Source of the DNA: Monodelphis domestica | Taxonomy: Eukaryota; Chordata; Mammalia; Didelphimorphia; Didelphidae | Assembly: GCF_027887165.1 (NCBI RefSeq) | Contig: NC_077230.1 | Span: 339,150,322-339,214,321 of the forward strand | Direction of reading: 5' to 3' | DNA length: 64,000 bases | In this document: positions 1-36,812 of the stretch, piece after piece | How the letters are laid out: every line of letters begins with the position of its first letter | Numbering within the stretch: the first letter of the stretch is position 1 | Position numbers and translations under genes: made by a program | The notes under the pieces: generated by a model | Database searches by the model: none | Told to the model about the DNA's origin: nothing | The model's input: only the letters and a program-made list of their open reading frames with translations

Positions 1-510
1 TTTTGCACCTACCAAACACATCAAGACACAAATCTGGTAGCTAGAATTATTTATCAGACGCTCTCTGTCTTTTATAAATTCAGAAAAGATAAATTCCCAT
101 ATTACAGATACAGACCTCAAAGTGTACTTAAGAATTCAGAAAGCCAATTGCACCAGAGAATTATGGGGGAATAGGACTGTTGTCTACAATTGTCTGGAAA
201 GAACACTGATCTATAAAAATTTAAGAACAGAGTTTTAAAGAGATGTTGCTAAACCAAATAGTGAGAAAAGGAATCAAACAGGAGCAGGATGAGGTTTGCA
301 TCATCCCCATCATCCTTATTCAGTTTCTTTTAAAAAAAATTTTTTTTTTCATTTGAAAAGCATTTATTTTCTCTCCCTCTTACCTAACTTCTCCCACCCC
401 CCAACACGTTGAAAAAAGAGAAACAATTCTCTGGTTCAAACAATCAAGTTAAACAAAATAAATTCCCATACTGTGTCTGAGAAAAATTGATTTCAAAAAC
501 CAGTTATTTA

Positions 511-727
511 GGGGGCATCTGGGTAACTCAGTGGATTGAGATCCAGGTCTAGATATGGGAGGTCCTAGGTTCAAATGTGGCCTCAGACACTTCCCAGCTG
601 TATGACTGTGGACAAATCACTTGACACACCCCCCCACCCCCACCCCCGTTGCCTAACCCTTACCATTCTTCTGCCTTGGAACCAATACACAGTATTGATT
701 CTAAGACAGAAGGTAAGGGGTTAAAAA
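511..727 (+). mobile_element. Marsupial tRNA-derived SINE
   Basis: Carries the head GGGGGCATCTGGGTAACTCAG, the middle CCTCAGACACTTCCCAGCTG and the tail GATTCTAAGACAGAAGGTAAG, then A-rich. A C-run interrupts it near 628-648. Confidence 0.85.
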
Positions 728-1794
728 ACAGTTATTCAATCATCCCCAGAATATTAAATGCAAGAGAATTTTTTATATAAAGATAGTAGGTTTCCTCAGG
801 GCCACTTCTATATGAAATATATCAAAAAAGGAGAAAATAATAATTTTACACAGCCCTTTAAGTGTACGTTATTTCAACAAAGCTTCACAACGATCCTATA
901 AGGTCAGTATTGTAGGTATTAATATACCCATTTTACAGGTGAGGAAATAGATGTAAAGAGGTTAAATGGCTTCCCCATTTAGTACCAGAACAGAACTAAT
1001 AAATTTCAAAGTGGATAGAATGTCGTTCTCTCTTTCAGCTTTAGCCTCCTCATTCATCTCTCGATGTTTTCTTCTTCTCCTCCAACACTCTCTCCCCTCC
1101 CTACAAAAGATATGAGAGATTACAAAAGGTATGAAAAAACCTGTGTGTTCACAGCTGCCCTCTGGCAAATTTGCCTTTCCTAGAGACAGGGTTTTAGACT
1201 TAAGGAATCCTCAAAGCTTGGTTTAACTCTCAGATTTCCTTGTGATTCTGTAAATTTCTCTAGCTTTCCCTTCTTTATCTGTAAAAGAGATAGGATGCCA
1301 TCTTCATTGTTCCCTTCCTCCTCAGCTGCTTGTGGGAAGGTGTTCTATAAACTGTAAAAGTATGAAAATAGGAATTTTTTATTGTTTATAGTGAAGATTA
1401 TTTCCATTCCTGGTACCAAAACTTTTGCTACCAGTACAGTAATTAGTGAGAAAACATCCTCTTTTTTTAAGCACTAAAAAAAAAAAAGTATTTATTTCTT
1501 CTCCCTCTCTTTTTCCTAACTGATAAAAAAAAAAGAAAGGAAAGAACCCCAGCAAACCCTGGTAAGAAATCTGAGAAGACAAGAAAAACAAAATGCCATA
1601 GTAATCATGTCCAAAGGTGTTTTTGTTTTTTTTAACTTCTTTCTGCATCTTGAGTGTCAAGAGGGGAGTAACATGCTTCGTTATCAGGACTCTAGAATTA
1701 GGGTTATTTATTGTGTTGATCTAAGTTCTCAAGTCTTTACAAATTAAATCATATCTTCATTACACTTCATGAGAACATCTTAGATCCTTTTTCT

Positions 1795-1905
1795 TTTTTT
1801 TAACCTTCACTTTCTTTCTTAGTAACAACTCTAAGACCTAAAGGCAAAGTTAAATGACTTGCCCAGGGTCACAAAACTAGGACATGTCTGAGGCTACACA
1901 TTCTT
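1795..1905 (-). mobile_element. SINE fragment, antisense
   Basis: T-run followed by the reverse-complement tail and GACTTGCCCAGGGTCACA; the tRNA-like head is missing. Confidence 0.65.
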
Positions 1906-2497
1906 GAGTGGACACACCCTCCACTGACACAGATTACAACCCCTCCATGGCCAAGGATGGCATTTGTGAACTGTTATGTCACTTTCTCCAGCCCAGAACA
2001 CAAAAAACGAATAAATAAATAAAAATAAACCAGTGATGATTTCTCTAGGTCAGTTCTTCAGTGCCAGATACCTATCATCAGATTGTTCAATTTAATGGTC
2101 CAATGTATGACCAGATGGGAGATGAAGAAGTTATTTAAAGCTGTTTGCTTAGCCCTTGCACTTCTGTCTTAGAGTTACTCCTAAAAAAGTATGAGTTTCA
2201 AAAAAAAAAGAAGATTGATATTGGAGCTAATATTTGGTGTAAAACCATGTTAAATGACTCAGAATGGATGTGATTAGGTGAATGGCTGCAATCCTTTATT
2301 CCTCTGGGGAAATGGTGCAAATTTAGCATCTAATTAGATTTTTTTTCTTTTATGTATTTTTTCTGCTTTTTCATTGCCAGTTGTGTATATCTGAATTTGC
2401 AGGTGTTGAATGCAAGTGAAATAAGGTCCTACTGTATATGTTTGGATGTAAACATATTTGCAGATCTTCATTTTTGTTTTTTTTCCCTCTTAAACAG

Positions 2498-27269
<24,772 letters not shown>

Positions 27270-29049
27270 AGGTCAAGGCAGGCCCTGGACCTGGGGAAGG
27301 GGATCTTCCTGTAGCCAACTTCTTCCTGCCTCCCCTTCTCCACTTCCTCCCTAGGGTTACTGGGCTGCTCCATGGGCCCAGCCTTCTAGACTCTCAGTAG
27401 TCTGAGGCCTCCCCATGGGGGAGGAAGTGTTTTACAGAGCTTCCCCATCCTGGGGCTGGGCAGGGCTCTCTTCCTCTGGCCTTTGGGCACCAGCTCAGGA
27501 CCATTCCTTCGAGCAATGCTGAGAATGCCCAAAACCCACCTTTCCTGCCTTTCTCCCTTCCAAGCATTTGCTGAGAAGTCTCTGCAGCTGCCTCTACTCC
27601 CTAGCCCTGGGCATCCTCCTCTGAGCCAGGCTTGGCTGTCCTCCCTGGGATCCAGAACTCGGAGCCCCCAACTCACTCTGTGTCCCAGAGGCTCCTGCTC
27701 CCTCACTTCCAACCTCTCAGATTTCTGGCCCACTTCTCTCAGCCCTGAGCTCATGTGTTTTAAGAGCCTCTACCAGTCTCTCTCCATAGGTTTCAGCAAG
27801 GGAGCATAGTTCCCAATGGGGAGGAACAGGGCAGTCTTAGTTGGAGTTGGCTCTCTTGGTGATCTGTGTGGGTAACCCCTAGAAGCCACAGTGGTCAAGG
27901 ACAGGTCCTGAGGCAAAGTGGGGACATCCCAGCACCAGGGATCAGGAGATGCCTCCCATCTGCAATGCCCCATTGTTTTCAGCTGCCCACGATGGAGTGA
28001 AACACAGTAGACCAAGAGGAACCAAGACCAGGATATTGAGCACTTGGGAGCTGTGGACATTGAACCTCTGGACACTGAAACTGTGGGCCTGGGCGCTTGA
28101 TAAGTGTGCCCAGAGGGCCTTGCTGAGAGAGCACCTGCTGCTTAGCAGAAGGGATGCCCATAGACACCTTGGGGGCTAGAGTAAAAGATGTTCCTTTAGA
28201 CTTTGGATGCTGGGATTCTGGGGGGATGGAGGGGATACCCTAGAGGAGAGACAAAGGTTTTTCCAAGCCAGGAAAGGGGAACCACAGGGCTTAGAGACAC
28301 CTGGTGTTAGAGGGGAACTGGACTCCCACTGGAACATCGTCCACAGGAGGAACAATGTATGGAGGGACTGAGGCTGGTGAAATGTGTGAAGGCGGGAGGT
28401 AATAGAAGAGAAGGCTTTTGGAAGGTCAATGAAGAATCTAAATGATGCTTTATGGGAGTTTATCCGTGCAATGCACGTGGCTGAAACGTAGCTCAGAAGA
28501 GGGTAATGTCATGTGTCCAGGGGTAATGCACCTGTTGTGCATTTGTTGATATTGTGTGTGTGAGAGAGAAATTCATTGAGGAGAGGATGGAAGAAATGCA
28601 GCAAGGGAGAGGGATGGTGCTGAATGCGTGGGGAGAGGGCCAGTGAATGTCACGTGGAGAAGGGGAAATGTAGATAGGACTGATGTTGTGTACATTAGGG
28701 AGATGCCGTGTTTGTAGGACTAGTTCTGTACAGGTGGGCTCTGAGGTTTGGCTGGCCTCTCTTCCAGGGTCACCTTGGACGTCTTCCTTGGTCCCTACTC
28801 GGAGAAGGCACAAATCCTTAAAGCCAAGCCCAGATTTCATTTTTGGGGGCAAGAGGAGGGCACCAGTCTTTTGGAAGGGACAGGCACATGTCAAAGAATG
28901 GAAAACCTGAGGGACTAAGGATGCTGCACAGATGTACAGCATGCTCCAGGGACTGGGTTGGAAGGAGGCAGAGAAGACCCGTGTGGGCTGCCTCCCCATG
29001 GTAGGGCAGGTCCTAAGATTTGCCTGGTGGTATTGTTACTGGTCATTTC

Positions 29050-29140
29050 CATCGGACTTATAGCTGGAAGGGACCTTGGAGACTATCTAGTCCAATTTCC
29101 TCATTTCAAAGATGGGGAAACTGAGGCCTAGAGAACGTAA
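29050..29140 (-). mobile_element. MIR/L3-tail-like piece in the GAB2 3' UTR
   Basis: CTGGAAGGGACCTTGGAGAC then GATGGGGAAACTGAGGCC, a common mammalian MIR-type motif pair. Confidence 0.55.
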
Positions 29141-29153
29141 ACATTTGGCTTGA

Positions 29154-29276
29154 GGTGGTGGTGGTGGTGGTGGTGGTGGTGGTGGTAGCAGTAGCAGTAG
29201 CAGTAGCAGTAGCAGTAGCAGTAGCAGTAGCAGTAGCAGCAGTAGTAGTAGTAGTAGTAGCAGTAGCAGTAGCAGC

Positions 29277-29308
<32 letters not shown>

Positions 29309-29336
29309 CAGCAGTAGGAGTAGTAGTAGTAGTAGT
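29154..29336 (+). repeat. GAB2: Compound triplet repeat in the GAB2 3' UTR
   Basis: (GGT)n, then (AGCAGT)n, then (AGT)n with CAG interruptions, about 183 bases. In sense RNA this gives GGU, AGCAGU and AGU repeats. Open frames across it on both strands (poly-Val/Ala or poly-Thr) are artefacts of the 3-bp period. Confidence 0.93.
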
Positions 29337-29965
29337 ATTGAGACTCAAGCCCAATGCAGTCCTCTTCACTCTATCCCATGCTGCTGTCTCTTTCAAGACT
29401 CTAGAGGAGTAGCCCAATTGCTCCCAGACTTTTTCTGAACAGAAAGAATTATCTGTTCAACCTCACTTCTTCTCTCTCACTCCCTCAGCCCTCTTGGCCA
29501 GGAGATTAAGAAATGGGGAAAGCCCAAAACTCATCAAGGAAAAGGGTGGGAAAATAGGGGAGCATGACACCCCAAACCTCGGAGATGCCCAATACCAAGG
29601 GTACTAGCTAGTCTGGGACATACCTTCGAGGCTTAGGTCCTTAGATCAAGTAAACATCATCCTTCTGTGCCTCAGTTTCCCCATCATGAAAATGGGGTAA
29701 TAGCAACCTACCTCATTGGACTAGGGTTGAAGCCGAAATGATTCTGGGTGGCCAAGTTATGGCCTATTACCTCTAGATTACTCCTTTCCCTCAATGAGGG
29801 GGACTCTTATAATGCCAGACTGGGAGCATTGAGGGAGCATCTTATAATGCCAGACTAGGGGCAAGGAAGGGCACCTTTCTTGCTTTTAGCTCATGAATTT
29901 TGTAAAAAATGAGAGAGACTGAGGAACCAGCCCCTTGGAGAAGAAAGCAGAATCTGCATCATGGG

Positions 29966-30160
29966 GGCAGCTAGGTGGCTCAGTGTATTAAAAGCCAGCC
30001 TTAGAGACTGGGTAAGGTCCTGTATTCAAATCTGGCCTCAGATACTTCCTAGCTGTGAGATCCTGGGCAAGTCACTTTACCTCAATTGCCTAGCCCTTCT
30101 CTTCTGGCTTGGAACCAGAATACAGTATTGATTCTAAGATGGAAGATAAGGGAGAAAGAA
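29966..30160 (+). mobile_element. Marsupial SINE in the GAB2 3' UTR
   Basis: GGGGCAGCTAGGTGGCTCAG, CCTCAGATACTTCCTAGCTG, CCTGGGCAAGTCACTTTACC and ATTCTAAGATGGAAGATAAG. Full-length. Confidence 0.88.
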
Positions 30161-30295
30161 AGAAAAGAAGGAAAGAAGAAAGGAAGGAAGGAAAGAAAGG
30201 AAGGAAAGGAAGGAAGAAAGGAAGGAAGGAAGGAAGGAAGGAAGGAAGGAAGGAAGGAAGGAAGGAAGGAAGGAAGGAAGGAAGGAAGGAAGAAA
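30161..30295 (+). repeat. (AAGG)n microsatellite at the SINE 3' end
   Basis: Starts as AAAGAAGGAAAG-like text directly after the SINE tail and becomes pure AAGG for about 70 bases. Confidence 0.93.
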
Positions 30296-32036
30296 AACTA
30301 ATGCATCATAACACTAAGAAACAACAGCCAATTTTTTTCCCCTTTCCAAATCATTTTAACATGACAACAAAAAAAATGGCCAAGATGTTAGCCATTGATA
30401 CCATGTTCTGGTGGCGGCTTGGCTCTGAACATAATAAAACATGGTGTCCTCTAAACCCTGCCTGGGACCTACTTTGAGAGTACCCTCAATGAGAAAACCA
30501 GGAAAACAGGGGAGTCAGAGTGGGTGGCCTGAGGCCCTTCTGGTTCTTCCATTTGGGGCCTGAGATTCTCCCAACCCTAACATTTTGTGTTAAAGGCATG
30601 GGTTCTCCTGGTGCTAAGGAGAGGGAAGCTAGCCAGGGACCAGAGACCAGTTGTTTCATCCATGCTGCACAGCAGGCAGTGTTCACACTCTCCTAGAAGC
30701 ACCTGTTTTGACTCTAAGCACCAAAGAACAACAAAGAGCAGGAAGTCCCAAGGCCCTCAGCCTACCATGGGGAAGAACATTTTTCTTCCCACTCCCCACC
30801 CAAAAAAGCTAAGAGCTAAGGAACATCAGGAAACAGCTGGGGACAGTATTTTGCTTAGTTGGGCCCCAGCTGGGTTGGTGGCCCAAGAACCACTCAAATC
30901 TTGGCTTGGCAAATGAGTCTTCTTTCTTTCCTGATTTCAGCAACATTCCCACACCTGCCAGATTTGAAGCTCTAGAACTATAATTCGCCCACAAATACAC
31001 AGAATGAGAGCCAGCGTTTGGTCTTTGGGTCTTGCTTGACAGAATGACGGACAAATGTTACTGTCCAGCTCAATGCCAGCTCAATAATTGGAGTTAGAAG
31101 AGGCCATTTTTTTTTTCCTGCAAAATAGTAGGGAAAGGGAGGCATCTTCCTTGCACCTGTCTCCCTAGGAGGTGTTGTTTGTAATGGAGTAATAGCTATA
31201 TGTTTTGCAGCAGGGGAGGGTGTATATGTTAATGGAGAACCGTGGTCCTGAGCTGCCGATACACCAGTTACAGCCCCTGAAGGCCAAGACAGAGTAATGG
31301 AAAAATGGGCAAAGGGTGGGAGTCGAGGAACCACCCCCCCCTCCACCTACTCAGGGTGATGGAGAATAACAACGATCCCTCAAGCCTAGGCCAACAGAAG
31401 GAATAAAGGTCCTTTTCGCCCTCCGGTTGACTAGATGATCCTCTTAGCTCCTGTCCGGCTCTGCTGACATTCTTAGATTCTGCAACAAGCAGGAAGAACC
31501 CAAGAGATCTGGAAAGGCAGGAGGCCAAACTTCTGTCTTGGGGTGGGGATGAGGGGTAGTTGCAGAGAAATCTGCAAGCCTGCCCCACAAGGGAATACCC
31601 AGTGCTGTGCTCTTGTCTCTAATGTTGGTGTCTGTGTCTCGAAACTTAAAACCATTTCCTGGGTGCAAGGGGAAAGGGAGGGAGAGTAGTCTTTGTGGGA
31701 AACTCTCCCCCAAGTCCCCCTCCCAAAGGAGGAGAAATGGATTATCGTGCACTGTGTACCTGAGATGTTAACTGTTGAAAATGGACACGTTTCCTCAGAT
31801 CGCTGTTGGTGGCCAGTGGCCTAAGTTATTAATTTATTCTTTTCCTTTAAAAGAAGATGAAGAAGCAGCCTTTGTAACATGTATTTATCCTGTAAGTAGG
31901 TCTTGAGGTTGGGAGTGGGAGGGGGCGGAGGGTGGGGATGGGTTTAACGTAGCTAATGTTTCTGATGTTGATGAAATATGGTACAGGCCCAGTGAAGGTG
32001 AATCCCCTTGTTAACTGCCATGGAGAGCAGGGCAAG

Positions 32037-32042
32037 AATAAA
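32037..32042 (+). promoter_or_regulatory. GAB2: GAB2 poly(A) signal AATAAA
   Basis: Canonical hexamer followed within 30-50 bases by TGTCTGTGTCT, a good downstream GU-rich element. It is the first strong signal-plus-DSE after the stop that I could find. Confidence 0.7.
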
Positions 32043-32289
32043 GGCGGAGAGAAATCTGATTCACCGAGTCTGTCTGTGTCTAATCAGAATGGTTGGATGG
32101 AGGAGCCAGTCGCCGCCACGGAATAACATTCACGACTCATATTTTTCTCATGCTTTAAGGTTCACACAAAGACCTTGGGAGGTAGGCAGTGCGAGTCTCA
32201 TCTCCGTGGTTCAGAGAGAGATGAGGTGATTTGCTAGAAGACACACAACTAGGACATGAACCCACTCTAGTATTGCTGCCTAACATGTA

Positions 32290-32475
32290 GATCACAGGGT
32301 CATGGGCAGAGAGCTAGAAAGGGAACTTAAGAGGTCATCTGATCAACCCCCTCATTTTACAGATGAGGAAACGGAGGCCGAAAGAGGCTAAGTCACTCGG
32401 TCATGGTGGCAGAGCTGGGATTCGGACTCTTGGGTCCTGAGATTTAAACACAGTTTTATTTTTTACTGCATCCTA
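32290..32475 (-). mobile_element. MIR, antisense
   Basis: CCCCTCATTTTACAGATGAG, GAAACGGAGGCCGAAAGAGG and GCAGAGCTGGGATTCGGAC. Confidence 0.75.
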
Positions 32476-33726
32476 TTTCCTGTCCAATGGACTATATACT
32501 CCCTGCCATCCAATGTGGTATATTCAGTTCAGAGTTGATAATTTCCATTCTTTAGATAGGGAACCTGAGGCTTATCAAAGTGACTTGACTGGTCACTGTG
32601 AGGCAGAAATGAACTTTGCAAAGCCAGCCCAGTGTATTTTCTATTCTGCAGATGGATGTTGGTCTAGGCTCCATCCCTGGCCAAAGCTTGGTTGTTACCA
32701 TGCTGAATTCCTCTCCTTTATGGGAGATCTCTCAGATCTCCCATCTTCTCCTTTCTTTTCCTTATCTCCCTCCTTCTTCCTTCTCACTTTGTCTCAGTTC
32801 AACTGTGTGGAATCTCTCTGGATCGCTGTTAAGTAAGTCCTCATTACTATAATGATTTATGGCTTACAAGGTACTTTCCCCCCAAAAAAACAGTTGAAGT
32901 CGAGAATGCAAATGGTATCTCCATTTTACAGACAAAACTGAGACTCAGGGAAGAGGAGATAACATCCCACTGTCCCCACATGTCAGAGCCAGGAATTTTA
33001 ACTCCAAGATGGCTCGTACTTGTCTTTCACTGAAGAGGGCTACCTGGGAGGCTGCCTCATCCTTGAACCCTCTGCTCCCCAGTATCTCCCCACCTCCCCC
33101 TGGGGACAGTCTATGGCCTGGCTTGGAGGCAGAAGAAAGAGGAGCTTCCACCTGGAAACCTTCCCAGGTTTAAATCCTTAGTATTTCCTCAGCTCCAGGG
33201 GATAAGGAAGAGGATGAAGACTAGCAATTATCCTGAGCCTCTGGACTGTTTATATATAGTCTGACAGGCCCAGGCCCCAGCCTGGGAGGGATTCCACCAT
33301 TCCTTCTCGGATGGATTGTGGGGTGGGGGGAAGGGAAGGTTGAGAAGTGGATATATTTTGCCTCCTAATGATGGTTTTCATGGGGGGGGGGGGGCGGTGC
33401 GGTGTCAGAAGAGCATTGGGGTTTTGAGTCTGGCCCAAATGCCAGCTCCAGGTGGTCAGGCTGCAGGCTTCTTCCAGGCCACTCAAGAATGAGAAAGAGA
33501 AAGGAAAGTCATGGACCCAACAGATCTCAAAACTGGGCGCAAATGCAACTCCACTACTAGGGTGGAAGTGTAGCCTTGGAGAAGTTATTCCTGCTGAGCC
33601 CCTTTTCTCCTCAGTAAAAAGAAGGGCTTGGGCTAGTGGAGCCGGGAGGCCCCTTCCAGCTTTGACTCCTGTGAAGCTTGGAGACCACCTACTTCACCCT
33701 CAGAACCAACCAAGAACTTATTGATC

Positions 33727-33960
33727 ATCTCAATAAGTGAAGCCTTCTCTGACCCCGGCCAAAACTCCCGCTAAAGCATCTGGACCCTCGGCTCCTTTTC
33801 TCTCCCTCCCACTAAACCGGTGTACATGTCCCACCTGCCTCCCCTTTCCATGGAACAGAAGCTGCTTGAGAGCAGGGACTTCTTAAAGCATCCTCGTCTC
33901 GAGCATAAGGTCCCCCCCACACACCTCGGACCTTTGGGCTTATTGAATGAGCCCGTTTCA
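33727..33960 (+). mobile_element. L2-like LINE 3' fragment
   Basis: GAAGCCTTCTCTGACCCCGG at the start and GCTTGAGAGCAGGGACTTCT later, as in L2 3' ends. Confidence 0.5.
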
Positions 33961-34050
33961 CCTTGGGACAGCACCCCTCCATAGTAAAGGGTACCTGCCT
34001 GGTGAGTCCACTTGGGAACAACAGCTGCCACACTGCATTGAAATCATGGC

Positions 34051-34056
34051 TTTATT
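34051..34056 (-). promoter_or_regulatory. USP35: Candidate USP35 poly(A) signal AATAAA
   Basis: On the - strand this reads AATAAA. It is the most convincing canonical hexamer I noticed downstream of the USP35 stop and outside obvious LINE or SINE sequence. Confidence 0.55.
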
Positions 34057-34299
34057 CTTATGCATCACCGTCCTTGGGAAAGCAAAGCCAAAGATGGGGT
34101 TTTAGACAACCCGAGATTGGGAGCTGAGGGGGAGAGAATCCAAAGCTTGTCCTTGTCCCATCCAGAGAGGATGCCACCCTTTCCCCCAGGGCCTCTCCCT
34201 TCCCCTGTGGTTACTCTAGCTCTGAACCTTCCCCATTCACTTTTATCTCGAACAAGCCAACCAAAGGAAAGCTTCCTGGGCCTGAGGCCTCTCCACTAA

Positions 34300-34566
34300 A
34301 GCCCCCCTGGATGACATTTCTCGGGCTGCAGTGTGTTAGTCTGACGGGGTCCACTGTAAAGGGCTGAACCTCGCCGGTAATCTGTACACGTCTGACCCGA
34401 GTCCATTCGCTTCTTGGGCAACCTGGTGGGACAGACCTCACTACATTGGTGGCACCTGTTCAGCTTTATCCCTCGTGCGTCTCAGAACTCCCAAGCTCAA
34501 GCAATCCACCAGCCTCCGCCTCCTGGGTAGCAAGAGTGCCATGGCGTCCCCCAGAGCCCCTTACTA
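34300..34566 (-). pseudogene. 7SL (SRP) RNA-derived retrocopy
   Basis: Read on the - strand the segment follows the 7SL RNA order. A 5' Alu-domain-like part contains GGAGGCGGAGGCTGG, then GATTGCTTGAG and GGAGTTCTGAG. An S-domain part contains CCCACCAGGTTGCCCAAGAAG and then a GGGTCAGACG-like piece. The 3' end is near CACTGCAG. Similarity is strong in these islands and weak between them, so it is an old copy rather than an active gene. The 9-bp phrase CTCCACTAA flanks it at 34291-34299 and 34567-34575, as expected for LINE-driven insertion. No poly(A) tail or Pol III terminator is evident. It lies in the probable USP35 3' UTR in the sense direction. Confidence 0.72.
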
Positions 34567-34811
34567 CTCCACTAATGACTGATGGTGGCAGCTCAGGCTT
34601 TCCCCAGGACAACCCCCTGAGGCTGGGAGATAAGGCCACTGAGGACCAACGTCCCATATGGGCAAGACCCCCCGAGTCCCTGCATACAACATATGAGGCT
34701 GGTAATATAAAATGCCCCCCCCCTCCCCAATTAAAAAAAAAGACAAAAGATCGTCACGTGGACAAACATAGCAAGGCACCATAGCAAGCTGGTAGGGGCC
34801 GCTCCCAGATC

Positions 34812-35090
34812 AAGCCTTTCTGAGCCTCAGTTTCCTCATCTTTAAAAAGGGAATCAAATACACCACCAATCTCCCTAGGGTATTGTATGGATAAACTATG
34901 GGTTGCATGGTCTAGTGAAAAGAAGGCTGGGCCAGAGGATCTGGGTGTGAATTCCAGTCCTGCTCTTCCCTGGGAGAGTCACTCTCCTTTGGTGGCCTTG
35001 AGCTCATTTGTAAAAACAAGATTGGACTCTCGTAGGACCACAGTCACCTCCAGGGTCCCTTCCAGCTTTAACGTCCCCTGGCCTAATGGA
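34812..35090 (+). mobile_element. MIR pieces
   Basis: CTGAGCCTCAGTTTCCTCAT near the left and TCTGGGTGTGAATTCCAGTC with CCAGGGTCCCTTCCAGCTTT at the right; two adjacent or broken copies. Confidence 0.55.
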
Positions 35091-36812
35091 TGTGTAAACA
35101 TTACAGAAACATAACCACCACATCCTGAACAGAACCGTTTGCTGGGTTACCGCTACTCTCACAGCTGCAAAACAGCTGCACCAGTCTCTTTCCTAGCAAA
35201 ACAAACTGCAATCGTGGGTAAATGGGCCACATCAGGCCCAGGGGGAGTCTCCCCTGTCCTAGAGAAGGGCTACTGAGAGGAGTAGGCAAGGCCACTTGGG
35301 ATTCCTGGTTCCATGATCCTGTGCATGCATCTAGCAAAAACTGGGGAAGAATCCTGGCTGCGATGTGAGCTTGAACAAGTTGTTTTCCTTCTTGGACCTC
35401 GGTTTCCACATTTGTAAAATACAGGGGTTAGAGTCGATGAGTTCTTTTCTAGCTCTCCATCTGATTGTTCTCTAATGATCCCCCGACTTGTCATGAGGCC
35501 ATTCCTCGGAGGCCTGTGGAGTGAATAAGCCAGTGAAAATGAGTGATCTGTTGAGCATATGAGGAGAGAGGGGTTGAACCTTTATGGCGACACGGATCCC
35601 TTCCGCCATCTGGTGAATCCTCTAAGAAGATACTCCTCCCCCTTTCCCACAACCCATGCTTAAACTGAAGGAAAAGCTAAATTCAGTGTTGAATGCAAAT
35701 AACGAGGTCATTTTCCCCCACCCAAGCTCACGGACACCCCAAGATCTCTCCGTGGAACCCTTGGTGGAGTGGGGTGGGGTAGGGGGCCTCAATCCCATGT
35801 ACTGGAGGGAAAGAGAGGCTACGCTGACACCCGCGCTCGCCCTCCTCCGTCCTATGATCTCCCTGATTCTGGGAGGTCAGGGTGGCTGGTCAGGGGATGA
35901 GTGATGGGGAAGTCCAAGGGTGAAAGATAGAGAAGCAAATGCTGCGTGATGGCAGAACGTTAGAGCTGTGAAGGCCATTGATGGTCCCTTCTCCCCAGAC
36001 CTGATCGGGTAATCCCGTAATCGAAGGTAACTTTCATAAACCAGGATCAGGGAAAGAAAGCACTTGTCTTTGACTGGTCATCCTACGGACGCGGTCAAAA
36101 TAGCATTTCTGCTCTAGGACCCTGAAATAGCTGTTATTAGCCAGCCCAGAGCTTCAGTGAAACAGGAAGCATAGGCGTTTCTGTGGCATTGGAATGGATC
36201 TTATGTGGACTCGGCTTATATTCTCCGAGTCCAGTCCTGAAGGCTCAATTCCTTAAACTGACCAGAAGCCCACACTCCCACGGGCCCTAGGCTGGGCCGG
36301 AGCCATTAACCTCTGCTTCTACCCCTCCAAAAAAGGGTCGGGACCTCCTCCTTGGACGCTCTCGCCCCGGAAGGGGTAGCCACAGATTCTGAGAGCTTGA
36401 AGGGGCTTCAGAGGTCATCTAGTCCAACTTCTACCCGAATAGAAATCCCAACACGTGGTCATCTGCCTTTCGCCTGAATGTCTCCCTCAGGAGGAGCTCA
36501 CTCCCCATGAAGATGGAGCCTGCTCAGGATGGGACAGCTCTGATGGTTAGGAATGAGCCGAAATCTGCCTCTCCTTCGCTTTGCCCCATTGTTCCTCATC
36601 CTGCCAGGAAGCTAGGCAGAGGAAGAACAGGTCTGCTTCCTGGATTGGAGGGTGGGACCCTGCTCCACTGGAGGCCTCAGGGCATGGGGAAACCTCTGAG
36701 CCTGCCCTGACTGTCCTAAGGAAAAGGGGGCCCGAGTTGGCCTTGCAAGGGAAGGGGTGTCACAGAGCAGGCTGGGGACCAGGAAGGGTGCATAGGGTAG
36801 GGGTCAAGACCC

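Larger units (their letters stand above)
1..2497 (+). other. GAB2: GAB2 intron, 3' part
   Basis: No coding exon is recognisable here. The stretch ends in a pyrimidine-rich tract and CAG acceptor directly before the exon at 2498. It holds a SINE at 511-727, an antisense SINE fragment near 1795-1905, and A/T-rich antisense pieces around 340-480 and 1474-1620 that resemble 3' ends of L1 elements. The small open frames here look random. The intron assignment follows from the GAB2 exon that begins at its right edge with a split codon. Confidence 0.8.
27270..32060 (+). other. GAB2: GAB2 3' untranslated region
   Basis: About 4.8 kb from the TGA to just past a canonical AATAAA with a GT-rich stretch downstream. 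The length is comparable with the long human GAB2 3' UTR (from memory). Open frames in it are short and unrelated to each other. It contains a MIR-like piece (29050-29140), a triplet-repeat tract (29154-29336), and a SINE with an AAGG tail (29966-30295). The last 300 bases before the signal are AT-rich and free of recognisable repeats, as expected of a functional 3' end. The exact cleavage site is inferred. Confidence 0.75.
32061..34029. other. Intergenic interval between the GAB2 and USP35 3' ends
   Basis: About 2 kb between two converging transcripts. It holds an antisense MIR (about 32290-32475) and an L2-like piece (about 33727-33960), a G-run near 33382-33394, and otherwise unremarkable DNA. 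No open frame resembles a known protein. Confidence 0.6.
34030..36812 (-). other. USP35: Probable USP35 3' untranslated region
   Basis: Begins right after the USP35 stop codon and runs to a candidate poly(A) signal at 34051-34056. Contents: a 7SL-derived copy (34300-34566), MIR pieces around 34812-35090, an L3-tail-like phrase near 36385-36440, and unique sequence. The extent is inferred from the signal only; a shorter UTR is possible. Confidence 0.55.

Noticed and set aside
29106-29417. Poly-Thr/Ala and poly-Val/Ala open frames
   Set aside because: Translation of triplet repeats in the GAB2 3' UTR.
33382-33400. G-run as a G-quadruplex control element
   Set aside because: A single short homopolymer run in intergenic DNA, without further G-tracts in the right spacing.
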